NCBI GenBank assembly: GCA_964606855.1 | Contig: CAZSHM010000002.1 | Coordinates: 35,718 to 99,717, forward strand | Direction: 5' to 3' | From: UBA7185 sp964606855 | Lineage (GTDB): Bacteria; Bacillota; Peptococcia; Peptococcales; Peptococcaceae | Length of the DNA: 64,000 nucleotides | Part shown: positions 43,743 to 52,644 of the stretch, piece after piece | Layout of the letters: each line of letters starts with the position of its first letter | How positions within the stretch are numbered: the first letter of the stretch is position 1 | The notes under the pieces: generated by a model | Databases searched by the model: none | Told to the model about the DNA's origin: nothing | The model's input: only the letters and a program-made list of their open reading frames with translations | Made by a program: the position numbers and the translations under genes

Positions 43743-44549
43743 TCACGCCTGCTCACGCCCGGTGCGGATGGCGTAGAGCAGGATGCCCGCCGCCACCGCC
43801 ACGTTTAACGACTCCGCCTGCCGGTAGAGAGGGATCTTGACCCGGATGTCGCCCTCGGGAATCTGCTGCGGGCCGCCCGCCTCGTTGCTCACCACCAGCG
43901 CGGTTTTGTCCGGAAAACGTATCTGATGATAGAGCCTTTCGGCGCGCACGTCCGCCACCACCAGCTGAAAACCCCAGCGGCGCAGTTCCTGCTGCATGGC
44001 TTCCGCGTCCGGAATCCCGTACACGGGCATCCGGAACACCGCGCCCATGGTGGCGCGCAGCGCCTTGTCGTTGTACAGATCCACCGTGCCCTTGAGGCAG
44101 AGCACCGCGTCGGTGTCCGAGGCGAGCGCCGTCCGCACCAGCGTGCCCAGATTGCCCGGATCCCGCACACCGTCCAGAATCAAAAGCTGCCGCATCCCGG
44201 ACACCGCCTGCCAGTCCCAGTCAGGTTGTGACGCGACGGCGGCCACGCCCTGGCTGTGTACGGTTGGCAGCGCCTGCTCCAGAAGCCCCCGCCGCAGCAA
44301 AAAGCAAGGTGTGCTCCCGTCCAGCGGCAGCTGCGACAAGAGTTCGCGCCGCGCCTCATCCACCAACACGGCGCGGGCCGCCCCGGCCGTCAGCGCCTCC
44401 GAGACGAAGCGCACCCCCTCCGCCACAAATTCCCGGTAGATCTGCCGGTACTTTTTTTGGCTCAGCGCCCTGCAGCGCCGGATCCACGGATTCTGCGGCG
44501 ACGCGATCACGGGCGGCGCCGCGCCCTTCCCGTCCGTCTCGTTTCTCAT
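43743..44549 (-). CDS. TrmH/SpoU-family RNA 2'-O-methyltransferase
   Basis: A 268-residue protein with an N-terminal substrate-binding domain (IASPQNPWIRRCRALSQKK) and a SpoU knot domain. The three signatures are LDGVRDPGNLGTLVRTA, VVSNEAGGPQQIP, and IPLYRQAESLNVAVAAGILLY. It transfers a methyl group from SAM to a ribose in rRNA or tRNA; the site cannot be told. ATG 44549 overlaps the stop of cca (44546-44549), and AGGAGG lies 8 nt upstream. Confidence 0.93.
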   Translation of the reverse strand: MRNETDGKGAAPPVIASPQNPWIRRCRALSQKKYRQIYREFVAEGVRFVSEALTAGAARAVLVDEARRELLSQLPLDGSTPCFLLRRGLLEQALPTVHSQGVAAVASQPDWDWQAVSGMRQLLILDGVRDPGNLGTLVRTALASDTDAVLCLKGTVDLYNDKALRATMGAVFRMPVYGIPDAEAMQQELRRWGFQLVVADVRAERLYHQIRFPDKTALVVSNEAGGPQQIPEGDIRVKIPLYRQAESLNVAVAAGILLYAIRTGREQA

Positions 44550-45883
44550 GCCAAGTCCTCCTTCGCCTGCTCCACCAGACACGCCCGCGCATTGCGCGAC
44601 GGCTCCTCCAGCACCAGATCCAGGAGCCGCGCAAGTTCCCGCCCCACCGCCTCTCCGCGATAACCCAGCTCCGTCAGATCTCGCCCGGAGACGGCCAGCT
44701 GACGCAGAGAACAGCAGTCGCCGCGCGCCTCGATCTCCGCCGCAAGGCGCTCCATCTCGTCGAAGGGCGTGCAGGGCAGCGCCGCCATCGCCTCGCTGTG
44801 CGCCCGCACATCGGCGCGCTTGACGGCCAGCAGATCCCGCAGCCCGTCAAAGCCAAGCGCCGACGCCGCGCGCCGCAGCGAGACGGGATCCGCCTCCAGC
44901 CGCACGCCATGCCAGGCGATCAGCCTCCGCACCCGCGCGATGGTCTTCTTGTCATAGCGCAGCCGCTCCAGGATGGCGGCCGCCAGTGCCGCGCCCGTCT
45001 CTCCGTGCCCGTCAAAATGATCGACGCCGTCCGCGTCCTCGCGCCAGACAAAGGGTTTTCCGATATCGTGCAGCAGCATCGTCAGCCGCAGGGCGCGCTC
45101 CGGCGGCGCGTAGGCGACCGACAGAACCGTGTGCGTGAAGACATCATACTGGTGGCTGCCGCCCCGCTGCGCAAACTGCCAGGTGTGGCAAATCTCCGGC
45201 AGGAAATAGGGAAAACAGTCCAGCTCCGCCAAAAGCGTCAGCCCGCGGGCCGCGTCCGCGCTGAGCAGGATCTTGTCCAGTTCGGTCTGGATGCGCTCCC
45301 GGGCGATCAGACGCAGGAGGCTGCTGTGGCGCCGGATGGCGTCCCGCGTCCCGCGCTCCAGCGCAAAGCCCAGCACACAGGCAAAGCGCACCGCCCGCAG
45401 CATTCGCAGGCCATCCTCCCGGTAGCGGCTGTCCGCGTCGCCGACCGCGCGGACGATCCCGTCCCGCAGATCCTCCAGGCCGTGAAAATAGTCCACCACG
45501 CCCTCATCGGGATGGTATGCCAGGGCGTTGATGGTGAAATCGCGGCGGCTCAAGTCCTCCCGCAGACTTCCCGTGAAGAACACCTCGCTGGGGTGTCGGT
45601 GATCCGCATAGGGGCCGTCCACACGGTAAGTCGTCACCTCCACGGGCAATTCTCCCAGGAGCACCGTCACCGTGCCGTGCTGCAGCCCCGTGAGGATCAC
45701 CCGTTCCCGGCGGAAGATCTCCTGCACCTCCCAGGGTTTCGCCTCGGTACAGATGTCCCAGTCCTGCGGCGTTCGCCCGAGCAGGCTGTCCCGCACACAC
45801 CCGCCCACCAGATACGCCCGCAGTCCGCGCGCCGCCAGACGGCTCAATATTTCCTGGCACTGCCAGGGGATCTCGATCTTCAT
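44546..45883 (-). CDS. cca: CCA tRNA nucleotidyltransferase with HD domain
   Basis: Adds or repairs the 3' CCA of tRNAs; needed here because the tRNA-Leu gene lacks an encoded CCA. The 445-residue class II protein has the head signature LVGGCVRDSLLGR and the metal motif DWDI (~41-44), RRDFTINALAY, the tRNA-binding region (YREDGLRMLRAVRFA), and an HD phosphohydrolase motif (LLHDIGKP). GGAGAG precedes ATG 45883. A promoter lies at 45953-45982. Confidence 0.95.
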   Translation of the reverse strand: MKIEIPWQCQEILSRLAARGLRAYLVGGCVRDSLLGRTPQDWDICTEAKPWEVQEIFRRERVILTGLQHGTVTVLLGELPVEVTTYRVDGPYADHRHPSEVFFTGSLREDLSRRDFTINALAYHPDEGVVDYFHGLEDLRDGIVRAVGDADSRYREDGLRMLRAVRFACVLGFALERGTRDAIRRHSSLLRLIARERIQTELDKILLSADAARGLTLLAELDCFPYFLPEICHTWQFAQRGGSHQYDVFTHTVLSVAYAPPERALRLTMLLHDIGKPFVWREDADGVDHFDGHGETGAALAAAILERLRYDKKTIARVRRLIAWHGVRLEADPVSLRRAASALGFDGLRDLLAVKRADVRAHSEAMAALPCTPFDEMERLAAEIEARGDCCSLRQLAVSGRDLTELGYRGEAVGRELARLLDLVLEEPSRNARACLVEQAKEDLA

Positions 45884-45952
45884 AACAGTCTCTCCGTTCC
45901 CGCGTCCCTCGCGCGAGCGGCGCCTTTCGCGCGCGCCCCGTCTTCTTCTCCT

Positions 45953-45982
45953 ATCATACCACGACCGCACCGCCCTTTTCAA
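45953..45982 (-). promoter_or_regulatory. Promoter of cca
   Basis: TTGAAA (45977-45982), an 18-bp spacer and TATGAT (45953-45958), about 70 nt upstream of the start codon. Confidence 0.65.
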
Positions 45983-46065
45983 TCCTTCTTGCCGGCGGCT
46001 TTCCGCGCCCGCTGCCCGCCCGCAAGCCCCCGCCGGAAAGCGGCGGCCCGCGCGGCACAGAACGC

Positions 46066-46114
46066 AAAAAGAGGCTGTTCCGCGGCGGACGTGCGTCCGC
46101 CGCGGAACAGCCTC
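46066..46114 (-). terminator. Terminator with a perfect 20-bp stem after the TetR gene
   Basis: 46071-46090 and 46095-46114 are exact inverted copies around a 4-base loop. On the minus strand the stem is followed by TTTTTG. It is far longer than the other terminators in the window. Confidence 0.85.
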
Positions 46115-46257
46115 TTCCTCTCCTCGAGCCTCTCTCTCCTCTATCCCGCCACGCAGTTCCAACAAGGAATCCCTTTGCTTCCCCTCTCCCGGAGCGGGTT
46201 CTCTCCCCTCCCTGAGCGGGGTTCCCGCTGCGCGGGCATGCCGCGGCGCCGCAAACG

Positions 46258-46818
46258 CTATCCCGAAACGGCAAACTGCCGCAGCAGCCCCTCCCACAGG
46301 ATCCCGCGCATCAAAAGCGCCAGCTCCCGCAGCGAAAAGTCGTCCGGATGACTGACCCACCGCCCGACCAGCGCCGTGACAACGGCAAAATAGCACTCCA
46401 CCAGATAGCCGATCCTGCGCTCGTCCGCCAGGGGCAGTTTTCCCTGAATCTGCGACATAACTTGTTCCTTGATTCCGGCAAGATCGGCGTGGTACGGCTC
46501 CTGAAACAGCACCTCGATATACGGCTTCCAATCCGCGTAGAAGTTCTCCACCGCGGCGACAAAGCGCGCTTCGTCCGCCACCTGCCGCAGCACCTCCAGC
46601 GCCTGCGGCGCGATCCGCGCCAGCACATCGGCCCGGAGCGCGTCATAGAGCGCATACACATCCGAAAAGTACCGGTAAAATGTCGTGCGGTTTCTGCCGG
46701 CGAGGGCGGTGATCTCCCGCACGGTGATCCTGCTCACCGGTTTCTCCCGCATCAGCTCCAGCAGGGCGTCGAGAAACGCCTGCCGGGTGGCGCCTGTGAC
46801 TTCCGGCTGTTTGTGCAT
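46258..46818 (-). CDS. TetR/AcrR-family transcriptional regulator
   Basis: A 186-residue regulator with the TetR helix-turn-helix at ~10-55 (ITVREITALAGRNRTTFYRYF) and a helical ligand domain. The start at 46818 (MHKQPEVTG) follows GGGAGGAGG. It lies 105 nt after the HXXEE gene and is probably cotranscribed with it from the promoter at 47707-47736, which contains an inverted repeat suited to TetR binding. Autoregulation of the pair is likely. Confidence 0.92.
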   Translation of the reverse strand: MHKQPEVTGATRQAFLDALLELMREKPVSRITVREITALAGRNRTTFYRYFSDVYALYDALRADVLARIAPQALEVLRQVADEARFVAAVENFYADWKPYIEVLFQEPYHADLAGIKEQVMSQIQGKLPLADERRIGYLVECYFAVVTALVGRWVSHPDDFSLRELALLMRGILWEGLLRQFAVSG

Positions 46819-46923
46819 ACCGCGCGCCTCCTCCCGCATCGCAAGTCGTACAGGTAAACTCCGCCCGTCTCCGGTCCCGCCGCGCCTTCCCCGGGCAGAC
46901 AGGCAAGGCCCGCTCGCAGCCTG

Positions 46924-47655
46924 TCACCCGTCGGGATGCAGCCGCCGCTGAAGTTTCTGCACCAGAAGGAAGGGCCCCCTGGCCGGCTGTGGCGCGTCGA
47001 CGTCGACGCCGATCCGCTCCATCTTCTCCCGCACATGAAAGCGCTCCAGCTCCTCCCGCGAAAAGACCCACTTCGTCTTGCGCGTGGGGAACAGAACATA
47101 GGTCATAATGCCGACGAACACACCTCCGCAGAGGATCGCCAGCGGAACGCCGATCAGCCAGTCCATGCCGTGCAGCAGATGATTCTGCAGCGCGTACCAG
47201 AAGAAATAGACGCTGATCGGCAAGTGCAGGAAAACCACCGCGCCCAAACCCGGGCTGTAATACGTTTTCATCGTCCGTGTCATGACCACGCCGTGCATCA
47301 CCAACTGCCCGAAATTGAACAGCATCGGCACCAGCACGAGCCACATCGTCTGCGGAAACAACGCCGGCAGGCCGTAGAGAAACACGCCGACAAACACATT
47401 GGTGAACATAGCGGAAAAGGGATTCAGCGGATAGCGATCCGGAAGATCGCTTCTCTGCAGTGCACAGTTCATCACCATCGGCCCCCCGCCCGGCCAGCCG
47501 TACTCCTCAAACTGGTGCACCAGAAGCGCCATCAGGTTCAGCACCACCAGGCGCTGCACCACCTCCATGGCCCCCCAGTTCAGAATCAGCACCACGGCCA
47601 GAATAGGGATAAAAATCAGATTGACGCTGTACCAGTGCCTGACATACCATTTCAT
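46924..47655 (-). CDS. HXXEE-domain integral membrane protein
   Basis: A 243-residue membrane protein with about six helices. VHQFEEYGWPGG (~45-56) holds the HxxEE motif that names the family; HGVV further on may be a second polar site in a membrane helix. Function of the family is unknown. The start at 47655 (MKWYVRHWYSVN) follows GGGAGGCG; an earlier ATG lies in the promoter. The cytoplasmic tail (~195-243) is basic. It is controlled, by context, by the TetR protein encoded downstream. Confidence 0.88.
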   Translation of the reverse strand: MKWYVRHWYSVNLIFIPILAVVLILNWGAMEVVQRLVVLNLMALLVHQFEEYGWPGGGPMVMNCALQRSDLPDRYPLNPFSAMFTNVFVGVFLYGLPALFPQTMWLVLVPMLFNFGQLVMHGVVMTRTMKTYYSPGLGAVVFLHLPISVYFFWYALQNHLLHGMDWLIGVPLAILCGGVFVGIMTYVLFPTRKTKWVFSREELERFHVREKMERIGVDVDAPQPARGPFLLVQKLQRRLHPDG

Positions 47656-47706
47656 ACGATTCGCCTCCCGACGTATCACACAGCCTGCAACATACATCCT
47701 GCTTTC

Positions 47707-47736
47707 AGGATAGCATGCCGCACACGTGCGGATCAA
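47707..47736 (-). promoter_or_regulatory. HXXEE-TetR promoter with an inverted-repeat operator
   Basis: TTGATC (47731-47736), an 18-bp spacer and TATCCT (47707-47712). The spacer carries CCGCAC-N2-GTGCGG (47718-47731), a perfect 6-bp inverted repeat placed between -35 and -10, where TetR-type repressors usually bind. Confidence 0.65.
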
Positions 47737-47894
47737 GCGTCAATTAGGAGACAAGTGTCGCACGATCTGCACCGCGCGCCGGAACCGCAAAAGAGGACAG
47801 GCCGCCCCGCGCGCGGCGGAGATTCCTCCCCCCCGCAGGCGCGGAACAGCCTGCCCGCACAAGGCCCCGTCCCTGTGCCGGAACCTTCTCCCGC

Positions 47895-49055
47895 TCATCC
47901 CAGGCGCCGGATGAAGCGCTCCATGCGCTTCAGCGCCTCCCGGATATTCTCCACCGAGGCGGCGTAGCTGCAGCGCACGAAACCTTCGCCGCTGGCGCCA
48001 AAGGCGTTGCCCGGCACCACGGCGACCTTCTCCTCCTGCAGCAGCCGTTCGCAGAATTCCTCGCTGGAAAGCCCCGTGGACTGAATCGAGGGGAACACAT
48101 AGAACGCGCCGCGCGGCTCAAAGCAGGAGAGCCCGATATCCCGAAGTCCCTGCACGATCAGCTTTCTGCGCGCATCGTAGGACGCCACCATCCGCTGCAC
48201 CTCCGCCTCGCCGTGGCGCAATCCCTCCAACGCGCCGTACTGCCCCATGGTGGGCGCGCTCATGATGCCGTACTGGTGCACCTTCGTCATGGCGGCGATG
48301 ACCTCCCGCGGGCCGCACGCGTAGCCGATGCGCCACCCGGTCATGGCAAACGCCTTGGAGAAACCGTTCAGCACCAGGGAGCGCTCCTTCATGCCGGGCA
48401 GAGAGGCGAAGGAAAAATGCTTTTCGCCGCCGTAGACCAGCTCGCTGTAGATCTCGTCGCAGATGACGAACAGATCATGCTCGCGCACGAGATCGGCGAG
48501 CGCCTCATAATCCGCCCTGCGCATGATGCCTCCGGTAGGGTTGTTGGGATACGGCAGGAGCAGAACCTTGGATTTGTCCGTGATTTTCTTCTCCAGTTCC
48601 TCCGCAGTCAGACGGAACTCATCCTTCTCATAGGTGGCCAGGCTCACCGGTGTGCCGCCCGCCAGCGTCGTCAGCGGCCCGTAGCAGACAAAGGACGGAT
48701 CCGGAATCAGAACCTCGTCGCCGCGCTCCACCAGCGTGCGCAGGGCCAGGTCGATGGCCTCGCTCGCGCCGACCGTGATCAGCGTCTCCTGATCGGCCGC
48801 ATAGTGGAGATCGTACTTCTGCAGATACTTGCAGATCTCCTCCCGCAACTCGATGAGACCGGCGTTGGATGTGTAGGACGTCTTACCCTGGTGGAGGGAC
48901 TCGATGGCGGCATCCATCATCACGTCCGGCGTGACAAAGTCCGGTTCGCCGATGCTGAGGGAAATGCAGTCCTGCATGGTGGCCGCCAGGTCAAAAAATC
49001 TGCGGATGCCAGACGGCGGCAGATCGACAACCTCCTGTTTGACATAACTTGACAT
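47895..49055 (-). CDS. Class I/II PLP aminotransferase
   Basis: A 386-residue fold-type I aminotransferase of the aspartate/aromatic (PatA-like) group. The PLP lysine is in GFSKAFAMTGWRIGYA; NNPTGG, DEIYSEL and the C-terminal substrate Arg in FVRCSYA are present. The start at 49055 (MSSYVKQEV) follows AAGGAG. It has its own promoter (49188-49216) and lies downstream of dnaJ. The amino donor cannot be set from sequence. Confidence 0.93.
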   Translation of the reverse strand: MSSYVKQEVVDLPPSGIRRFFDLAATMQDCISLSIGEPDFVTPDVMMDAAIESLHQGKTSYTSNAGLIELREEICKYLQKYDLHYAADQETLITVGASEAIDLALRTLVERGDEVLIPDPSFVCYGPLTTLAGGTPVSLATYEKDEFRLTAEELEKKITDKSKVLLLPYPNNPTGGIMRRADYEALADLVREHDLFVICDEIYSELVYGGEKHFSFASLPGMKERSLVLNGFSKAFAMTGWRIGYACGPREVIAAMTKVHQYGIMSAPTMGQYGALEGLRHGEAEVQRMVASYDARRKLIVQGLRDIGLSCFEPRGAFYVFPSIQSTGLSSEEFCERLLQEEKVAVVPGNAFGASGEGFVRCSYAASVENIREALKRMERFIRRLG

Positions 49056-49187
49056 AGTTGGGATCTCCTTTCGTTGCGATGTAGGGGTGCACGGAACCCG
49101 CCGGCTGTCCCCGCATGCCGCAGGGCGGACCGGAGGCTGCCGCGCGGGATATGCGGCGGCAGCCGGCAAGGTTCCCTTCTGCTTATC

Positions 49188-49216
49188 AGTATACAGGATG
49201 CCGGACGGCTTGTCTA
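49188..49216 (-). promoter_or_regulatory. Promoter of the aminotransferase gene
   Basis: TAGACA (49211-49216), a 17-bp spacer and TATACT (49188-49193) with a TG directly before the -10. Confidence 0.65.
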
Positions 49217-49266
49217 TGCCAAAACCGGAAAATTGCCGCTCTCCCCGGAAAACGATTCCCCCGCGC

Positions 49267-49313
49267 ACAAAACGGGCGGAGAGAACAGCCGCACTGTGCT
49301 GTCTCTCCGCCCG
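49267..49313 (-). terminator. Terminator of the hrcA-dnaJ operon
   Basis: On the minus strand GGGCGGAGAGACAGC / GCTGTTCTCTCCGCCC folds into a stem with one bulged base, followed by GTTTTG, about 35 nt after dnaJ. Confidence 0.8.
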
Positions 49314-49345
49314 CCATTCCTGTTTCAGATTGCGCCCCGCGGCCG

Positions 49346-50581
49346 TCACTCCTCGTCAAAGAGATCCTCCACGGCCTCTTTCATCTTGCCGAAGAAGCTC
49401 CTGCCCCGCTTCGCGTCATCCCCTTTTTCTTCCCTTTTTCTGTCATCCGCCTTCTTCTCGCCGGCGCGGTTCTGCTCCTCCGCCTTGAAGGTCGCGCCCA
49501 GTTTCTGCAGCAGATCGCGCTGCTCACTGGTCAGATTGCGCGGCGTCACCACTTTGATGGTGACGTACTGGTCGCCCTTTCCGTATCCCTTGAGATTCTT
49601 GATTCCCTTGCCCTTCATGCGGAACTTGGCACCGTTCTGCACACCGGCAGGGATGGTCAGCGTGACATAACCCTCCAGCGTCTGCACCTGGATGTCCGCG
49701 CCCAGCGCCGCCTGCGCGATGTTGACCTCCTGTTCCATGTAGATGTCATCCTCATTGCGCTCAAACACGGGATGACTCCGCACATTGATATAGATATAGA
49801 GGTCGCCGTTCGGCCCGCCCTGCTCGCCCGGATCGCCCTCGCCGCTCATGCGCAGGCGGGATCCCACATCCACACCCGCCGGTACCTTGATCTCAATCTT
49901 CTTGTTGATGCGCTTGCGCCCCTTGCCGTTGCATTCCGGGCAGGGATCTTTGATGATGGTGCCCTTGCCACCGCAGTCCGGACAGACGCGCGACGTCTGC
50001 ACCTGGCCCAGAGGCGTCCGCTGCATCGTGTAGATCTGTCCGGTGCCGTTGCAGCGCGTGCAGGTGGTCGGCCCGCTGCCGGGACGCGCGCCCGTGCCGT
50101 GGCAAGTGCCGCAGTTTTCCCACTTCGGCAGCGTGACAGTCTTCGTCGTGCCGAAAACAGCCTCTTCAAAATCGATCGTCAGGTCATAGCGCAGATCGGC
50201 GCCTTTGCGCGGCCCCCTCTGCCGGTCATAGCCGCTCGTGCCGCCCGTTCCGCCGAAAAACATATCGAAGATATCGTTGACGTTGCCGAAGTCCCCGCCG
50301 CCGAAGCCGCCGAAACCGCCGAAGCCACCGGGCCCGCCGCTTCCGCCGAAGCCGCCGGCAGGCCCGTCGGGGCCGAAACGGTCATACTGCTCCCGCTTGC
50401 TCGGGTCGGAGAGGGTCTCGTACGCCTCGTTCACTTCCTTGAACTTCTCCTCGGCTTCTTTGTCGCCGGGATTGACGTCCGGATGATATTTTCTGGCCAG
50501 TTTTCGGTACGCTTTCTTCAATTCGTCGTCGCTGGCGTTTTTATCCACGCCCAGCACTTCATAATAATCGCGTTTCGCCAC
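49346..50581 (-). CDS. dnaJ: Chaperone DnaJ
   Basis: Hsp40 partner that delivers unfolded proteins to DnaK and stimulates its ATPase. The 411-residue protein has a J domain (1-70, with HPD), a Gly/Phe-rich region, four CxxCxGxG zinc repeats (CGTCHGTG, CTRCNGTG, CPDCGGKG, CPECNGKG) and the C-terminal substrate domain. The last ~55 residues are strongly charged (Lys, Arg, Glu, Asp), an extension beyond typical DnaJ. It follows dnaK by about 100 nt. Confidence 0.98.
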   Translation of the reverse strand: MAKRDYYEVLGVDKNASDDELKKAYRKLARKYHPDVNPGDKEAEEKFKEVNEAYETLSDPSKREQYDRFGPDGPAGGFGGSGGPGGFGGFGGFGGGDFGNVNDIFDMFFGGTGGTSGYDRQRGPRKGADLRYDLTIDFEEAVFGTTKTVTLPKWENCGTCHGTGARPGSGPTTCTRCNGTGQIYTMQRTPLGQVQTSRVCPDCGGKGTIIKDPCPECNGKGRKRINKKIEIKVPAGVDVGSRLRMSGEGDPGEQGGPNGDLYIYINVRSHPVFERNEDDIYMEQEVNIAQAALGADIQVQTLEGYVTLTIPAGVQNGAKFRMKGKGIKNLKGYGKGDQYVTIKVVTPRNLTSEQRDLLQKLGATFKAEEQNRAGEKKADDRKREEKGDDAKRGRSFFGKMKEAVEDLFDEE

Positions 50582-50683
50582 TGCTGGTCCTCCTTCTCAC
50601 TTCCGCGCAGAAGAGCGCAACCGGCCGAGCGGCCCGTCGCGCTCTCCCGAACGGCTTGTTTACCCCTGCGCTGTGGAACCAGC

Positions 50684-52516
50684 TTATACCTCTTTGTACT
50701 CCGCGTCGTAGACGCCGTCCTCATGCGGTGCGGAGGCGTCCGCGCCGCCCTGCTGCTGTTGCTGCTGCGCCTGCTGCGCGGCCTGCGCGGCGGCATACAT
50801 CTTCTCTGTCATCTTGTACAGCACATCCTGCAGAGCCTCCGTCTTGGCCTTGATCTCGGCGGTGTCGTTGCCCTCCAGCGCTTTCTTCAGCGCGTCCTTG
50901 GCCTGGTTGATGCTCTCTACATCGCCGGGATCCGCCTTGTCGCCCATATCCTTCAGGGTCTTCTCCACCTGGAAGACCATGGCGTCGGCACTGTTGCGGA
51001 TATCGACCTCTTCCTTGCGCTTCCGGTCCGCCTCGGCGTTCAGTTCGGCATCCTTGACCATTCTGTTGATCTCGGCGTCGGACAATCCGCTGTTGGACTT
51101 GATGGTGATCCGCTGCTCCTTGCCGGTGCCCAGATCCTTCGCCGACACATTGACAATGCCGTTGGCGTCGATATCGAACTTGACTTCGATCTGCGGTACC
51201 CCGCGCGGCGCCGGCGGGATATCCATCAGCGTGAAGCGGCCCAGTGTCTTATTGTACTGCGCCATCTCGCGCTCGCCCTGCAGCACGTGGATGTCCGTGG
51301 ACGTCTGGTTGTCGGCGGCGGTAGTGAAAATCTGTTGCCGCGATACCGGAATGGTGGTGTTGCGCTCTACGATCTTAGTGAACACACCGCCCAGGGTCTC
51401 GATGCCCAGAGACAGCGGCGTCACATCCAGGAGCACGACATCCTTGACCTCGCCCTTCAGGACACCGCCCTGGATGGCCGCGCCGATCGCGACGCACTCA
51501 TCGGGGTTGATCCCCTTGAACGGCTCTTTGCCCAGCAGCCCCTTGATGGCATCCTGCACAGCGGGAATCCGGCTGGAGCCGCCCACCAGGATGACTTTCT
51601 GGATGTCATTCGCGGTCAGGCCGGCATCCTTCAGCGCCTGGCGGGTCGGGCCCATGGTCTTCTCCACCAGATCGGCGGTCATCTCGTTGAACTTGGCGCG
51701 CGTCAGTGTCAGATCCAGGTGCTGCGGCGTATTTTCAAACATGGTGATGAACGGCAGATTGATGTTCGTCGAGGTCACGTTGGACAGTTCGATCTTGGCT
51801 TTTTCCGCCGCTTCCTTTAAGCGCTGCATGGCCGTGCGGTCGCTGGAAAGGTCAATGCCGGTCTGCTTCTTGAACTCCACCAGCATCCAGTCGATGATCT
51901 TTTCGTCGAAGTCGTCTCCGCCCAGCCGGTTGTTGCCGCTGGTGGCTTTCACCTCAAAGATGCCGTCGCCCAGTTCCAGGATGGAGACATCGAAAGTACC
52001 GCCGCCCAGGTCGAACACCAGGACGGTCTGCTCCTCGCCCTTATCCATCCCGTAGGCCAGGGATGCCGCCGTCGGCTCGTTGATGATGCGCAGCACATTG
52101 AGGCCCGCGATTTTGCCCGCGTCCTTGGTGGCCTGGCGCTGGCTGTCGGTGAAGTAGGCCGGCACCGTGATGACCGCCTCGGAAACCGTCTCGCCCAGGT
52201 AGCTTTCCGCATCGGCCTTCAGTTTCTGCAGGATCATCGCGGAGATCTCCTGCGGGGTGTAGGTGGTGCCCATCAGCGTGACTTTGTAGTCCGTGCCCAT
52301 ATGCCGTTTGATCGATGTGACCGTGTTCTCCGCGTTGGTGATCGCCTGGCGCTTTGCCACCTGGCCCACCAGGCGCTCGCCGCTCTTGGAGATCCCCACG
52401 ACGGACGGTGTGGTGCGATTGCCCTCGCTGTTGGGGATGACGACCGGCTCGCCGCCTTCCATCACCGCGACGCAAGAGTTTGTGGTGCCCAAGTCAATAC
52501 CGATTACTTTTCCCAT
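50684..52516 (-). CDS. dnaK: Chaperone DnaK (Hsp70)
   Basis: ATP-dependent chaperone. The 610-residue protein starts MGKVIGIDLGTTNSCVAVMEG (phosphate loop 1), has FDLGGGTFDVSILE, VGGSSRIPAVQD, and the linker DVVLLDVTPLSLGIETLGG before the peptide-binding domain. A Gln-rich stretch near the end (AQQAQQQQQQ) precedes a short tail that lacks the EEVD-like end of some homologues, as normal for Gram-positives. It follows grpE by 128 nt in the hrcA operon. Confidence 0.98.
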   Translation of the reverse strand: MGKVIGIDLGTTNSCVAVMEGGEPVVIPNSEGNRTTPSVVGISKSGERLVGQVAKRQAITNAENTVTSIKRHMGTDYKVTLMGTTYTPQEISAMILQKLKADAESYLGETVSEAVITVPAYFTDSQRQATKDAGKIAGLNVLRIINEPTAASLAYGMDKGEEQTVLVFDLGGGTFDVSILELGDGIFEVKATSGNNRLGGDDFDEKIIDWMLVEFKKQTGIDLSSDRTAMQRLKEAAEKAKIELSNVTSTNINLPFITMFENTPQHLDLTLTRAKFNEMTADLVEKTMGPTRQALKDAGLTANDIQKVILVGGSSRIPAVQDAIKGLLGKEPFKGINPDECVAIGAAIQGGVLKGEVKDVVLLDVTPLSLGIETLGGVFTKIVERNTTIPVSRQQIFTTAADNQTSTDIHVLQGEREMAQYNKTLGRFTLMDIPPAPRGVPQIEVKFDIDANGIVNVSAKDLGTGKEQRITIKSNSGLSDAEINRMVKDAELNAEADRKRKEEVDIRNSADAMVFQVEKTLKDMGDKADPGDVESINQAKDALKKALEGNDTAEIKAKTEALQDVLYKMTEKMYAAAQAAQQAQQQQQQGGADASAPHEDGVYDAEYKEV

Positions 52517-52644
52517 TTGAACATTCCTCCAATTTCATTTTTAGATTTCGTGGATGTTTCCCTGTGCTCTATCTCTATTTCCGGATTTTTCAAAATTTTA
52601 TGCCCGCGGGGCGTTTCCCGCGGCAGAGCACCTCGTCTGCCGGA

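Larger units (their letters stand above)
45884..46257. other. Intergenic stretch with a promoter and terminator but no gene
   Basis: 374 bases between cca and the TetR gene. They hold the cca promoter, the terminator of the TetR gene and GC-rich sequence with short repeats of GAGCGGG; no credible open frame was seen. Confidence 0.5.
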
